Positions 38,234 through 47,627 of a DNA stretch of 64,000 bases are shown piece after piece. The position numbers and the translations under genes were made by a program. The notes under the pieces were generated by a model. The model saw nothing but the letters and a program-made list of their open reading frames with translations, did no database searches and was not told where the DNA came from. Source of the stretch: Chitinophaga alhagiae (GTDB lineage Bacteria > Bacteroidota > Bacteroidia > Chitinophagales > Chitinophagaceae); the NCBI RefSeq assembly GCF_003568665.1, contig NZ_QXMH01000002.1, positions 310,001 to 374,000 of the forward strand, written 5' to 3'. The first letter of the stretch is position 1; each line of letters begins with the position of its first letter.

Positions 38234-39361
38234 ATGAACGAAGCGGAATTTATTAAACTGGCTGGCAAGATCAGTGATGGCACGGCTTCCGATGAGGAAA
38301 TCGCAAGGTATAACGCCTATTTTGACACCATTGCCGCCGGGGCGGATGAGGTAGCAGTACCGGAAAATACCGGCCGGGAGATCAAATACAGGATAGATGA
38401 ACGGCTTTCCGGCCGCCGCCGCCGCAAAAGGCCCCTGACCTCATGGCTGGCCGCGGCCGTATTACTGGGGGGCATTGTACTGGCCTGGACGCTGTTCAAC
38501 GGCGGCGGGGAAAAGGCCCCTTCATCGCAAATAGCGGTGGTGGTAGAAAACAAGGCGCCGGGCGGCAACAGGGCGGTGCTCACACTGGCCAACGGGCACA
38601 AGATAGCGCTGGATGACGCCGCGGCCGGCAATCTTGCCACGCAGGCGGGCGCCCGCATCACCAAATCTGCCGGGGATGAAGTGATCTACGAGTCCGCGGC
38701 GCCGGGTACAGGCAAAGAAACCGGGGAAATGGTGTTCAATGTGATCAGCACGCCCCGTGGCGGCCAGTTCCAGGTACGCCTGCCGGATGGCACCAGGGTG
38801 TGGCTGAACGCCGCTTCCTCCCTGCGGTTCCCTACCTATTTTGAAGGCCCCGTCAGAAAAGTGGAGTTGACCGGCGAAGGGTATTTTGAAGTGGCGAAAG
38901 ACGCGGCACATCCGTTTATTGTAGGATCGTCGGGGCAGCATATACAGGTGCTCGGTACGCATTTCAATGTGAACGCCTATGGAGATGACGGGCTGGTGCG
39001 CACCACCCTGACGGAGGGGAGCGTTCAGGTAAACGGCCAGCGCGAAAGCAATACGCTGGTACCGGGAGAACAGTCGCAGCTCAACATCCGCTCCGGTTCC
39101 ATGCGGAAAGTAAAAGCAGATGTTGAGCAGGTGATGGCGTGGAAGAACGGGAATTTTCTTTTTAACGATACTTATTTGCCTGACATCATGCGGCAATTGT
39201 CTCGCTGGTATGATGTGGAGGTGGCGCAGGATTTTCCGCGCATCCGTTACAATGGCGGCATACCCCGCTCCATGCAACTGTCAGATGTGCTGAAAATGCT
39301 GGAGGAAACCGGGAACGTGAAATTTCAACTGGTGAACAATACAATTACAATAAAACACTGA
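38234..39361 (+). CDS. FecR family anti-sigma factor
   Basis: 375 residues. The cytoplasmic N-terminus carries the short sigma-binding region. A single membrane helix follows (PLTSWLAAAVLLGGIVLAW, about residues 75-95). The periplasmic part has the FecR domain (RGGQFQVRLPDGTRVWLNAA, GEGYFEVAKDAAHPFIV) and a C-terminal DUF4974 domain (YLPDIMRQLSRWYDVEV). It relays an outer-membrane signal from the STN domain of the SusC protein to the ECF sigma factor. Confidence 0.94.
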   Translation: MNEAEFIKLAGKISDGTASDEEIARYNAYFDTIAAGADEVAVPENTGREIKYRIDERLSGRRRRKRPLTSWLAAAVLLGGIVLAWTLFNGGGEKAPSSQIAVVVENKAPGGNRAVLTLANGHKIALDDAAAGNLATQAGARITKSAGDEVIYESAAPGTGKETGEMVFNVISTPRGGQFQVRLPDGTRVWLNAASSLRFPTYFEGPVRKVELTGEGYFEVAKDAAHPFIVGSSGQHIQVLGTHFNVNAYGDDGLVRTTLTEGSVQVNGQRESNTLVPGEQSQLNIRSGSMRKVKADVEQVMAWKNGNFLFNDTYLPDIMRQLSRWYDVEVAQDFPRIRYNGGIPRSMQLSDVLKMLEETGNVKFQLVNNTITIKH

Positions 39362-39440
39362 GAACTAGCAAACATTCAACCAAATAGTGAACAACACGAT
39401 ACCATGAAACACTGAAAACGAACAGACACGTTCAACCAAA
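39353..39440. repeat. Imperfect direct repeat after fecR
   Basis: A 32-34 base element starting AAACACTGA and ending TTCAACCAAA occurs at 39353-39384 (overlapping the fecR stop) and 39407-39440. A weak hairpin AACCGG/CCGGTT (39447-39474) follows. Both lie in the 187-base gap before susC, where regulatory sequences would be expected. Confidence 0.6.
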
Positions 39441-39548
39441 AAAAGTAACCGGCTACGGGGCAACGTAACCGGTTCTATCAGGTCATTTTTCGGTTATCAA
39501 AACAGGCCGTTCGGATAACTTATTTCTTAAACCTAATTGTGCAAATGT

Positions 39549-42500
39549 ATGAATTTCGGTATTCTATGCAAGGGAATCCCGTACCCCTACCAGAATCTAA
39601 CTAAAATCATCAGGGTTATGAAGCTGACAGCGATGCTACTTACGGTATTTCTTGTTCAGGTCTCTAGCGCAGCCTATCCCCAGCAGGTCAGTCTTGATAT
39701 GGAAAACGCCTCGCTGCGCCAGGTATTTTCAGAGATCAGGAAGCAGACCGGTTACCAGGTGCTGTACAGCACCGAAATACTGGAAGGCACTTCACCGGTA
39801 ACGCTCCGTGTGCAGAACGTCAGTATAGACCATGCGCTGAAAACGGCGCTGGAAGGCCAGCCGCTGAGCTACCGCCTGGAGAACAAGATCATTCTCATCA
39901 CCGCCAGGCGGCAGCCGCCTGCGCCCGCACCGGCGCCAGAGCCTCCACCACAGAAAACAGTTAAAGGCAAGGTGGCCAACGCCCAGGGCGAAGCGCTGCC
40001 GGGCGTAACGGTGAGGGTAAAAGGCACTACGCTGGGCACTACCACAGATGAGAACGGGAATTTCACGCTGAACGTTCCAGACCATGCAGACACGCTACTC
40101 TTCAATTATATCGGTTACTCCCCACAGGAACTGCGGTTGGGCGGGCGCTCCACGCTGAACGTCGTATTGCAGGAGCAAAGCTCCGGGCTGGACGAAGTGG
40201 TGGTGGTAGGGTATGGCACCCAGAAAAAGGCGGTCGTAACGGCCGCCATCAGTACGGTTGACCAGAAAACCATCCGGGAAACGCCCGGCGCCAGCCTGCA
40301 GAACCTGCTCACGGGTAAGGTAAGCGGGTATTTTTCGCAGCAGCGCAGCGGCCAGCCGGGCAGTGACGCCGCTGAAATGACCATCCGCGGCGTGGCCACC
40401 TACAACGGCGGCGTATCTCCCCTGATACTGGTAGATGACGTGGAATACAACCTGGGCCAGTTCCAGTTCATCAACGTAGATGAAGTAGCGTCCATCTCCA
40501 TCCTGAAAGATGCGGAAGCCACCGCTATCTATGGGGTAAAAGGCGCTAACGGCGTAATACTCGTTACCACCAAACGCGGCAAGACCGGCAAGCCTTCTAT
40601 TGAGATCCGCTCTGAAGCCGGCGTACAGGTACCGGTGAGAACATTGCGTACCCTCCGCGCGTACGACGCGGCGGTGCTGACCAATGAGGCGCTGGTGAAC
40701 GATGGCCTTGCGCCGCTGTTTGACGATCAGGACCTGGAGCTGTACCGCAACGGCACAGATCCTTACGGGCACCCGGACGTGGACTGGTACAATACCATTT
40801 ACCGCCAGCTGGCGCCCATGACGCAAACCAACCTGAACTTTTCCGGCGGCGCCAAACGGGTACGGTACTTTCTCTCAATGGGTTACCTGAACCAGGGCGG
40901 CCTGCTGAAAGACATTCCCTATAAAGGCAAAGAGCCGGAACCGAACACCAGCAAGATCAACAATAATTATTACCTGCACCGGTACAAGTTCCGCTCCAAC
41001 CTGGACATTGACGTGACCAACTCACTGAAGGTAAAGCTGGACCTCACGGGTACGCTGGCAGAAACCAATCAGCCTACGCCCAACGTAGCGTTCCAGATAT
41101 TCCAGTATGACTACACCCGGCCTTACGGTTACCCGGTGTACAACCCTGACGGCAGCTTTGGCTATCCGGACGCGGGCCTGTACCAGCCCAGGGACAAGTT
41201 CAATAACATTGCGGCGCTCATGTCTCTTGGCGGATACTCCCGTTCCTATAACAACTTCATGAACGCCGGTTTCACCGCGGACCAGCAGCTGGATGCCGTG
41301 CTCAAAGGGTTGTCTGTAAAAGGGATGGCCACCTATTCCTACGCCAATACGGCCACCCGCTCGCAAACGCGCAGCGGTATTCCCGCCTATTACTACAACC
41401 CGGAAGATGGTTCCTATACGCCGCGCGATGTGAATATTTACCGTATTGCGCCTTACACGCTGGGGTATGGCGGCGGTACGCCCAACCACCGCCTGAACCT
41501 GCAGGCCAGCCTGAACTACAGCGGCAACTACGCCGGCGGGCACAACGTGAACATGCTGCTGCTCTATAACCAGACCAGTTATTTTGAGGGAGCGGCGCTG
41601 CCTTTCAATTTCCGCGGCTACACTTACCGTTTCGGCTACAACTACAAGGAGCGCTATATCTTCAGCGCGTCAGGCGCCTACAACGGTTCAGACCGTTTTA
41701 TTACCCAGAAGAGATTTAACCTCTTCCCGGCGTTTGCATTGGCCTGGAACCTGCACAACGAGCGCTTTTTCCAGGACAGGCTGCCGTTTGTGCAGCAACT
41801 GAAGCTGCGCGGCTCCGTAGGGGTAGTGGGCAACGATAACATCGGCAATGTCAATCAATACTTTTTTGAAGAGAAATACGTGCGCAGCGGCGGGTATGCA
41901 TTCGGTGAAACGCCCAACCCTGTAGCCGCCATCATTGAAAGTGACCAGGGTAATAACGATGTGAGCTGGGAAACGGAAAGGAAATGGAATTTCGGGATAG
42001 ACCTGGCGCTCTTCAACAACAAGGTCAGCGTTACCGCAGATTACTTCCACAACTACCGTTACGATATCCTTACCAGGCGGCAGACCATTCCCCGCTCCTT
42101 TGGCGTGCAAACGGCCACGTTGCCGTATGTGAACCTCGGAGAAGTGCAGAACGCGGGGTATGAGCTGAACATCCGGCACAACGGCACCATGGGCAAGGTA
42201 GGCTACAACATTGGCGGCATGATGACCTTTGCAAAGAACAAAGTGTTGTTCCGGGACGATCCGCCGGCGCTCTATCCCTGGCAAGACCGTACGGGCATGC
42301 CCATCGGCACCAACCGCCAGTACATCTGGGAAGGCTCCTTCTATACCGCGGAAGACCTCACCAAGCCCGATGTGCCCAAACCCGCCGGTACCGTGCGCGA
42401 AGGGTTCCTGCGGTACAGGGACCTGAACGGCGACGGCATTATCAACGTAGACGACATGGCCTACACCGGCCGGCCCAACCTGCCCAGCACCGTACTGGGT

Positions 42501-42974
42501 ATTACGCTTGGTATCAACTACAAGGGTTTCAACATATCCGCATTGTTCCAGTCCAACCTTGGCGCGGATTCACATACCAGCTTTGACATGGCGGTGCCTT
42601 TCAAAGCGGCGCTGCAACCGCTGCACATGAAACGGTGGACGCCCGAAACCGCTGCCACCGCACAGTTCCCGGCACTCACTTCCAACTTTGTGGGTACGTA
42701 CATGAACCCGAACGGCAACCTGTCTACCTTCTGGACGCAAAGCACGGACTACATCCGCCTGCGTTCCGTGGAGATGGGCTACACCTTCCCGCAGCAGTTC
42801 TCGCGGCGGCTGAAGCTCTCTTCGCTCAGGCTCTTTGCCAACGGGTACAACCTGTTCACCTGGTCAAAGTTCTTCGACAAATACCAGTATGATCCTGAAG
42901 TGGCTGCCAACATCGGTACCTACGTATACCCTGTTACCAGGATATTCAACGCGGGCCTCAACATCAGCCTTTGA
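39549..42974 (+). CDS. SusC/RagA-type TonB-dependent receptor with STN domain
   Basis: 1141 residues from the ATG at 39549 (MNFGILCKGIP), with a late signal segment (MKLTAMLLTVFLVQVSSAAYP) as usual for Chitinophaga-type SusC. The order is STN secretin-like signalling domain (about 50-115), a Pro-rich linker, a carboxypeptidase-regulatory-like domain (KGKVANAQGEALPGVTVRVK), TonB box (LDEVVVVGYGTQKK), plug and a 22-strand barrel. It moves a SusD-captured ligand across the outer membrane using TonB energy. The STN domain should signal to FecR. Confidence 0.95.
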   Translation: MNFGILCKGIPYPYQNLTKIIRVMKLTAMLLTVFLVQVSSAAYPQQVSLDMENASLRQVFSEIRKQTGYQVLYSTEILEGTSPVTLRVQNVSIDHALKTALEGQPLSYRLENKIILITARRQPPAPAPAPEPPPQKTVKGKVANAQGEALPGVTVRVKGTTLGTTTDENGNFTLNVPDHADTLLFNYIGYSPQELRLGGRSTLNVVLQEQSSGLDEVVVVGYGTQKKAVVTAAISTVDQKTIRETPGASLQNLLTGKVSGYFSQQRSGQPGSDAAEMTIRGVATYNGGVSPLILVDDVEYNLGQFQFINVDEVASISILKDAEATAIYGVKGANGVILVTTKRGKTGKPSIEIRSEAGVQVPVRTLRTLRAYDAAVLTNEALVNDGLAPLFDDQDLELYRNGTDPYGHPDVDWYNTIYRQLAPMTQTNLNFSGGAKRVRYFLSMGYLNQGGLLKDIPYKGKEPEPNTSKINNNYYLHRYKFRSNLDIDVTNSLKVKLDLTGTLAETNQPTPNVAFQIFQYDYTRPYGYPVYNPDGSFGYPDAGLYQPRDKFNNIAALMSLGGYSRSYNNFMNAGFTADQQLDAVLKGLSVKGMATYSYANTATRSQTRSGIPAYYYNPEDGSYTPRDVNIYRIAPYTLGYGGGTPNHRLNLQASLNYSGNYAGGHNVNMLLLYNQTSYFEGAALPFNFRGYTYRFGYNYKERYIFSASGAYNGSDRFITQKRFNLFPAFALAWNLHNERFFQDRLPFVQQLKLRGSVGVVGNDNIGNVNQYFFEEKYVRSGGYAFGETPNPVAAIIESDQGNNDVSWETERKWNFGIDLALFNNKVSVTADYFHNYRYDILTRRQTIPRSFGVQTATLPYVNLGEVQNAGYELNIRHNGTMGKVGYNIGGMMTFAKNKVLFRDDPPALYPWQDRTGMPIGTNRQYIWEGSFYTAEDLTKPDVPKPAGTVREGFLRYRDLNGDGIINVDDMAYTGRPNLPSTVLGITLGINYKGFNISALFQSNLGADSHTSFDMAVPFKAALQPLHMKRWTPETAATAQFPALTSNFVGTYMNPNGNLSTFWTQSTDYIRLRSVEMGYTFPQQFSRRLKLSSLRLFANGYNLFTWSKFFDKYQYDPEVAANIGTYVYPVTRIFNAGLNISL

Positions 42975-43006
42975 TACCAGTTATCTACCTTAATTATCAA
43001 CCAGCT

Positions 43007-44761
43007 ATGTACAAGTACACCATCATATTATACATCCTGCCCGCCATCCTGCTGACCGGCCTGTTCAGTTGCCGGGACGCCAAGGATTTCCTGGACCCGA
43101 AGTCTACGAATGAACTGAATGAGGCGGCGGTTTTTGCAGACAGCGCCCGTACCATGGACTTTCTGGCAGGCATTTACAGTCGCCTGGAGTTCGGCAACAA
43201 CGCGGGCAAGGAAGTGAACACCGTAGGCGCGGGTTTCAGTGAATGTACCGATGAAGCGGAAACCCGCTGGCCGGGAGCGCACAACGTGCCCAACCAGATA
43301 TTCGGCGGCACCTTCGGGCCTAACTTTTATGCCAAAACAGATAATTCCTGGAGCTACCTCTATACCGGCATCCGGCATGTGAACATCTACCTCAAGAACC
43401 TGCCGAACATGCCGCTTTCTCCGCAGCTCAAAGCCAGAACGGCGCTGGAAGCCCGTTTCCTGCGGGCGTATTTCTATCACAACCTGATAAAATACTGGGG
43501 CGGCGTAATACTGGTGGGAGACGAGGTGTTCAGCCTCAACGCGCCCAACGAGGCTGGCAGAAACACCTACGCCGAGTGTGTAGACTATATTGTTGCGGAA
43601 GTGGATGCCATTGCGCCCGCGTTGCCCTTGAGCTACAGCGGTATCAATTACGGCAGGATCACCCGCGGCGCCGCACTGGCGCTCAAGGCCAGGGTACTGC
43701 TGTATGCCGCCAGCCCGCTGTTCAACGGCGGCAGCTTTGCAACGGACGCGGAGGTGATACCGCTCACCGCTTATCCGTCTGCAGACCCCAGCCGCTGGAA
43801 CAAGGCATTGCAGGCCGCGCAGGAAGTGGTGGACATGAACAGGTATTCGCTCTATACAGATAACACTACCCGCCCGGGCAACGGCTTTTATCAGCTTTTC
43901 CTGGAAAGGGTGAACAACGAATACATCCTCGCGGAAATGGTGGGCGCCAACAAGATCGTGGAGGCCGCCACCAATCCTCCTTCCCGCAACGGCTCCTTTC
44001 TCCGTTATCCCTCCCAGCAACTGGTAGACGCCTTCCCCATGAAAAACGGCAAAGCTATTACGGAGGCCGGTTCCGGGTACGATGAGGATGACATGTACAC
44101 CGGCCGCGACCCGCGTTTCTATTTTACCATCATCTACAACGGCGCGCCCTTTTTCGATCACCGCACCAATTCCTTTACACCTGTTTTTACGTACGAAGGC
44201 GCCAACCTGGACGGTCTCAAGCCGGCATCCAACAATACCGGCACCAGCACTGGTTACTACGCAAGAAAGTCTGCAGACGAGACCATCAGCGCCGGCAGCT
44301 CCGCCAATACGCTGCGTTGCCCGCCTATTATCCGGTATGCGGAAGTACTGTTGAACCTGGCGGAGGCCGCCAACGAAACGGGAGACTGGCCAAAGGCAAG
44401 AACGCAACTGGTTGAATTGCGCAAGCGCGCCGGTATTGACCCGGGGGCGGACGATCTTTACGGCCTCCCTGCCAACCCCTCCCCGGAAGCAGCGCGTGAG
44501 CTGATCCGCAACGAGCGCTTCATTGAGCTGGCGTTTGAAGAGCACCGCTACTGGGATGTTCGCCGCTGGCGCATCGGGGAACGGTACGATCAAAAGTCTA
44601 TAGAGGGCATACGCGTAAAACGCAATACAGACGGATCTTTCACCCAGGCGAGGTTTAACGTGAGAAGCCCCCGTTACTTCAAGGTCAACAGTTACCTGTT
44701 CCCCGTTCCGCAAACGGAGATTGCGGTAAACCGTAACATCAGGCAAAATCCCGGATGGTAA
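43007..44761 (+). CDS. SusD/RagB lipoprotein 1
   Basis: 584 residues from the ATG at 43007, with a lipoprotein signal ending in the lipobox LFSC. It is a helix-rich ligand-binding SusD protein with the conserved C-terminal block ELIRNERFIELAFEEHRYWDVRRWR and a typical ending PQTEIAVNRNIRQNPGW. It caps the SusC barrel on the cell surface and captures the substrate. It follows susC by 32 bases. Confidence 0.95.
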   Translation: MYKYTIILYILPAILLTGLFSCRDAKDFLDPKSTNELNEAAVFADSARTMDFLAGIYSRLEFGNNAGKEVNTVGAGFSECTDEAETRWPGAHNVPNQIFGGTFGPNFYAKTDNSWSYLYTGIRHVNIYLKNLPNMPLSPQLKARTALEARFLRAYFYHNLIKYWGGVILVGDEVFSLNAPNEAGRNTYAECVDYIVAEVDAIAPALPLSYSGINYGRITRGAALALKARVLLYAASPLFNGGSFATDAEVIPLTAYPSADPSRWNKALQAAQEVVDMNRYSLYTDNTTRPGNGFYQLFLERVNNEYILAEMVGANKIVEAATNPPSRNGSFLRYPSQQLVDAFPMKNGKAITEAGSGYDEDDMYTGRDPRFYFTIIYNGAPFFDHRTNSFTPVFTYEGANLDGLKPASNNTGTSTGYYARKSADETISAGSSANTLRCPPIIRYAEVLLNLAEAANETGDWPKARTQLVELRKRAGIDPGADDLYGLPANPSPEAARELIRNERFIELAFEEHRYWDVRRWRIGERYDQKSIEGIRVKRNTDGSFTQARFNVRSPRYFKVNSYLFPVPQTEIAVNRNIRQNPGW

Positions 44762-44794
44762 TCCTTTATCCAAGGAGTAAAAAAACAGAGAAGC

Positions 44795-47617
44795 ATGAAC
44801 AACTATATAAAGATCATATTCAGCCTGTTCTTCCTGGCGCCCTCCGCTGTTCCGGCGGCGGCGCATGCGTACGCGGCAGGCGTGCTCTTCCAGGACACCG
44901 CCAGGCAAGCTGCGCGGCAAGACAGTATTTATCCCTTGTTCTTCACAACAAAACAGAAAGACCAGCTGGTGTCTGCCGTGGGTTTTGCAGACGGAGCGGC
45001 GCTACGGGCCGTACCGCTCACCGGCATAGGCAATGCGCTTACCGGTAGAATAGCCGGCCTGGCCACTATACAAGACGCCGGAGAGCCGGGCAACGACCAG
45101 CCGCTTTTTTTACTGCGGGGAAGAACACCGCTGGTACTGGTAGACGGCATTCCCCGTAACATCTACACCATTTTACCCGAACAGGTAGCGTCCGTTACCG
45201 TGCTGAAAGACGCCCTGTCTGCCGCCGCCCTGGGGCTGAGAGGAGCAGACGGAGTGATCCTGATCACTACGCGCAAGGAGGCAAAACAGCGGGGCCATAA
45301 CATGGACTTTTCCATCAATACCGGTATTGCGCAGCCGCTGAAACAACGGGAGCTGTTGTCTGCCGCCGCATACGCCGAGCTGTACAACGAAGCGCTGCAG
45401 AACGACGGAAGGCCCGCGCTGTATACCGCGGACGATATTGTCAAGTATCGCAACGGCAGCGCGCCTTATACGCACCCTGACAACAACTGGTACGCACGCG
45501 TGATGGAAAAGCAGGCGCCTTACCAGCGGTATGTGCTGAGCGCAAACGGCAAAACGGACGCTATGGGCTATTTCCTTTCAATAGACTACCTGGAGCAGGA
45601 TGGCCTCCTGAACCAAAGCTCCCTCAACAGTTACAGCACCAATGTTGATTACAAACGCTTCGGCTTCCGCGGGAACGTTAGCATAGACCTTTCCCCGCGC
45701 ACCAAATTATCCCTGAACATACACGGCTCCAGCCGCCGGCGTAACGCGCCCGGAGGCGCCGCTTCACTGAGCTTTGCGCCCAACACAGGCCGGCTGGATA
45801 TTTCAACAGGAAGCATATCAGGGCTGTTCAACAGCATCCTCAATACGCCGGCAAATGCTTATCCCGTATACAACCCGGACGGCTCTTTCGGCGGCAATCA
45901 GCTGTTCTCCAACAACATCTGGGGGCAGGCTACCGGTGCCGGCTACTCGCAGATCAATATGAACGACGGGTTGGCAGACCTGGTGCTGGAGCGGGATATG
46001 AGCGATGTCTGGAAAGGATGGTGGGTGAAAGGCACCGCTTCCTACACCATGGAGATCATTCACAATATTATCCGCAACAAGAGCTTTGCCACCTATGAAA
46101 TGAAAGTAACAGGCGCCAATGATACCATTTACCGGCAGTTCGGCAGCATCGGCGAGCAGGCCAACACCTCCGGCGTGAGCGTGCGTAACGGCTCGCTGTT
46201 CATGGACTTTTCTACCGGCGTTTCCCGGAGCTGGAATGAACATCATCTGGACGTTGCCCTGCAATACCAGCGCAGCAGCGCGCGTTATGGCAACCAGCTG
46301 CCTTTTGTGATCAAGAACGGCATCTTCCGGGCGGAATACCGCATGGGCAACCGCTACATCCTGGACGTGGTCACCTCCTACAGCGGCAATAACTGGTACA
46401 AGCCCGGCCACCAGTATAATTTCTATCCCGCGGCAGGTTTGGGCTGGAATGTGCATAACGAGAACTTCTTTCCGCAGAACAGTTTTTTTGACCAGCTGAA
46501 GTTGCGCACCAACTATGGCCTTGTAGGCCGCATAGATGCCAATTATTTCAGCTACCTGTATACCTATTCCAACTACGGTTCCGCGTATTATATCGGTACC
46601 GGCGCGGGTGGCGTGCAGGGCACTGAAGAAAGCCAGCTGCCTTATGTGCGCACCACGGAAAAAGCATTGAAATGGAACATCGGCGCAGACCTCGGCATGC
46701 TGAACAACCGCGCCACGCTGTCAGTAGACTATTACCGCAACAGGTTCTATGACCTGCTGCAGCAAAGAGGGCGCAACACCGCGTTGCTGGGCGCGCCCTA
46801 CCCGGCGGAGAACATCGGCAAGAGCCAATACAGCGGCCTGGAAGCCACCGCAGGCTGGTCAGACAAGGTGAACGCTTTTGAGTATGAGATTGCCGCCAAC
46901 CTGGCCATACAAAGAGGCCGCATTATTTACAACGACCAGCCTCCGCAGGCACACCCCTGGATGGAAACGGCGGGAGATCGCATTGGCCAGCAGTACGGCT
47001 ACATTGCAGACGGGTTTGTGACCACTGCCGGTGAAGGCCCGGTAGTGGAGGGCTACCGCTCCGTGCCCGGAGACCTGAAGTACCGTGACCTGAACGGGGA
47101 CGGCGTCATCAATTTTTACGATGTAACGAAGATAGGGCCAGACAAGCCGGAGATCTATTACGGCATCAGCGCCGGTTTCAGGTTCAAAGGCTTTGACGTT
47201 TCGTTGCAGCTGGCTGGCCTGGCCAACCGCATGATGAACCTCACCGGCCTGGGCGAGTGGGAGTTCCAGAACGAAGGGAGGGGCCCCGCCTTCCCGCACC
47301 ACTACAACCGCTGGACGCCTGAAACGGCCGCTACCGCCACCTACCCGCGGCTCACCGCGGGGTTCAATCCCAACAACCATGTTAATTCTTCGTTCTGGCT
47401 GTCATCAGCAGATTTTCTGCGGCTGAAAACAGTAGCGCTCGGTTACACGTTCCGCGGCGGCGTGCTGGACCGCCTGAAGATCAAGGGCTGCCGGGTATTT
47501 GCCAGCGGTTACAACCTGCTCACCTTTAGCGGGCAAGACCGGTTCGACCCCGAGAACGGCAGCCTCGGCTACCCGCTGCAACGCATTTTAAACGGCGGTA
47601 TTTCGATCAAATTTTAA
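44795..47617 (+). CDS. SusC-like TonB-dependent receptor, N-terminally reduced
   Basis: 940 residues with a signal peptide (IIFSLFFLAPSAVPAAAHA). Unlike the first SusC it lacks both the STN and the carboxypeptidase-like domain, and I see no clear TonB box. The mature protein starts almost directly with the plug (LTGIGNALTGRIAGLATIQD, LRGRTPLVLVDGIPRNIY, VASVTVLKDALSAAALGLRG) and continues into the barrel (YRDLNGDGVINFYDVTKIG). It is likely a second receptor for a related ligand, controlled through the first one. Confidence 0.9.
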   Translation: MNNYIKIIFSLFFLAPSAVPAAAHAYAAGVLFQDTARQAARQDSIYPLFFTTKQKDQLVSAVGFADGAALRAVPLTGIGNALTGRIAGLATIQDAGEPGNDQPLFLLRGRTPLVLVDGIPRNIYTILPEQVASVTVLKDALSAAALGLRGADGVILITTRKEAKQRGHNMDFSINTGIAQPLKQRELLSAAAYAELYNEALQNDGRPALYTADDIVKYRNGSAPYTHPDNNWYARVMEKQAPYQRYVLSANGKTDAMGYFLSIDYLEQDGLLNQSSLNSYSTNVDYKRFGFRGNVSIDLSPRTKLSLNIHGSSRRRNAPGGAASLSFAPNTGRLDISTGSISGLFNSILNTPANAYPVYNPDGSFGGNQLFSNNIWGQATGAGYSQINMNDGLADLVLERDMSDVWKGWWVKGTASYTMEIIHNIIRNKSFATYEMKVTGANDTIYRQFGSIGEQANTSGVSVRNGSLFMDFSTGVSRSWNEHHLDVALQYQRSSARYGNQLPFVIKNGIFRAEYRMGNRYILDVVTSYSGNNWYKPGHQYNFYPAAGLGWNVHNENFFPQNSFFDQLKLRTNYGLVGRIDANYFSYLYTYSNYGSAYYIGTGAGGVQGTEESQLPYVRTTEKALKWNIGADLGMLNNRATLSVDYYRNRFYDLLQQRGRNTALLGAPYPAENIGKSQYSGLEATAGWSDKVNAFEYEIAANLAIQRGRIIYNDQPPQAHPWMETAGDRIGQQYGYIADGFVTTAGEGPVVEGYRSVPGDLKYRDLNGDGVINFYDVTKIGPDKPEIYYGISAGFRFKGFDVSLQLAGLANRMMNLTGLGEWEFQNEGRGPAFPHHYNRWTPETAATATYPRLTAGFNPNNHVNSSFWLSSADFLRLKTVALGYTFRGGVLDRLKIKGCRVFASGYNLLTFSGQDRFDPENGSLGYPLQRILNGGISIKF

Positions 47618-47627
47618 TTGCAAGCTC

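Noticed and set aside
43028..44920. 630-codon minus-strand frame
   Set aside because: Antisense to the first SusD gene and the start of the second SusC; no signal, domain or promoter.
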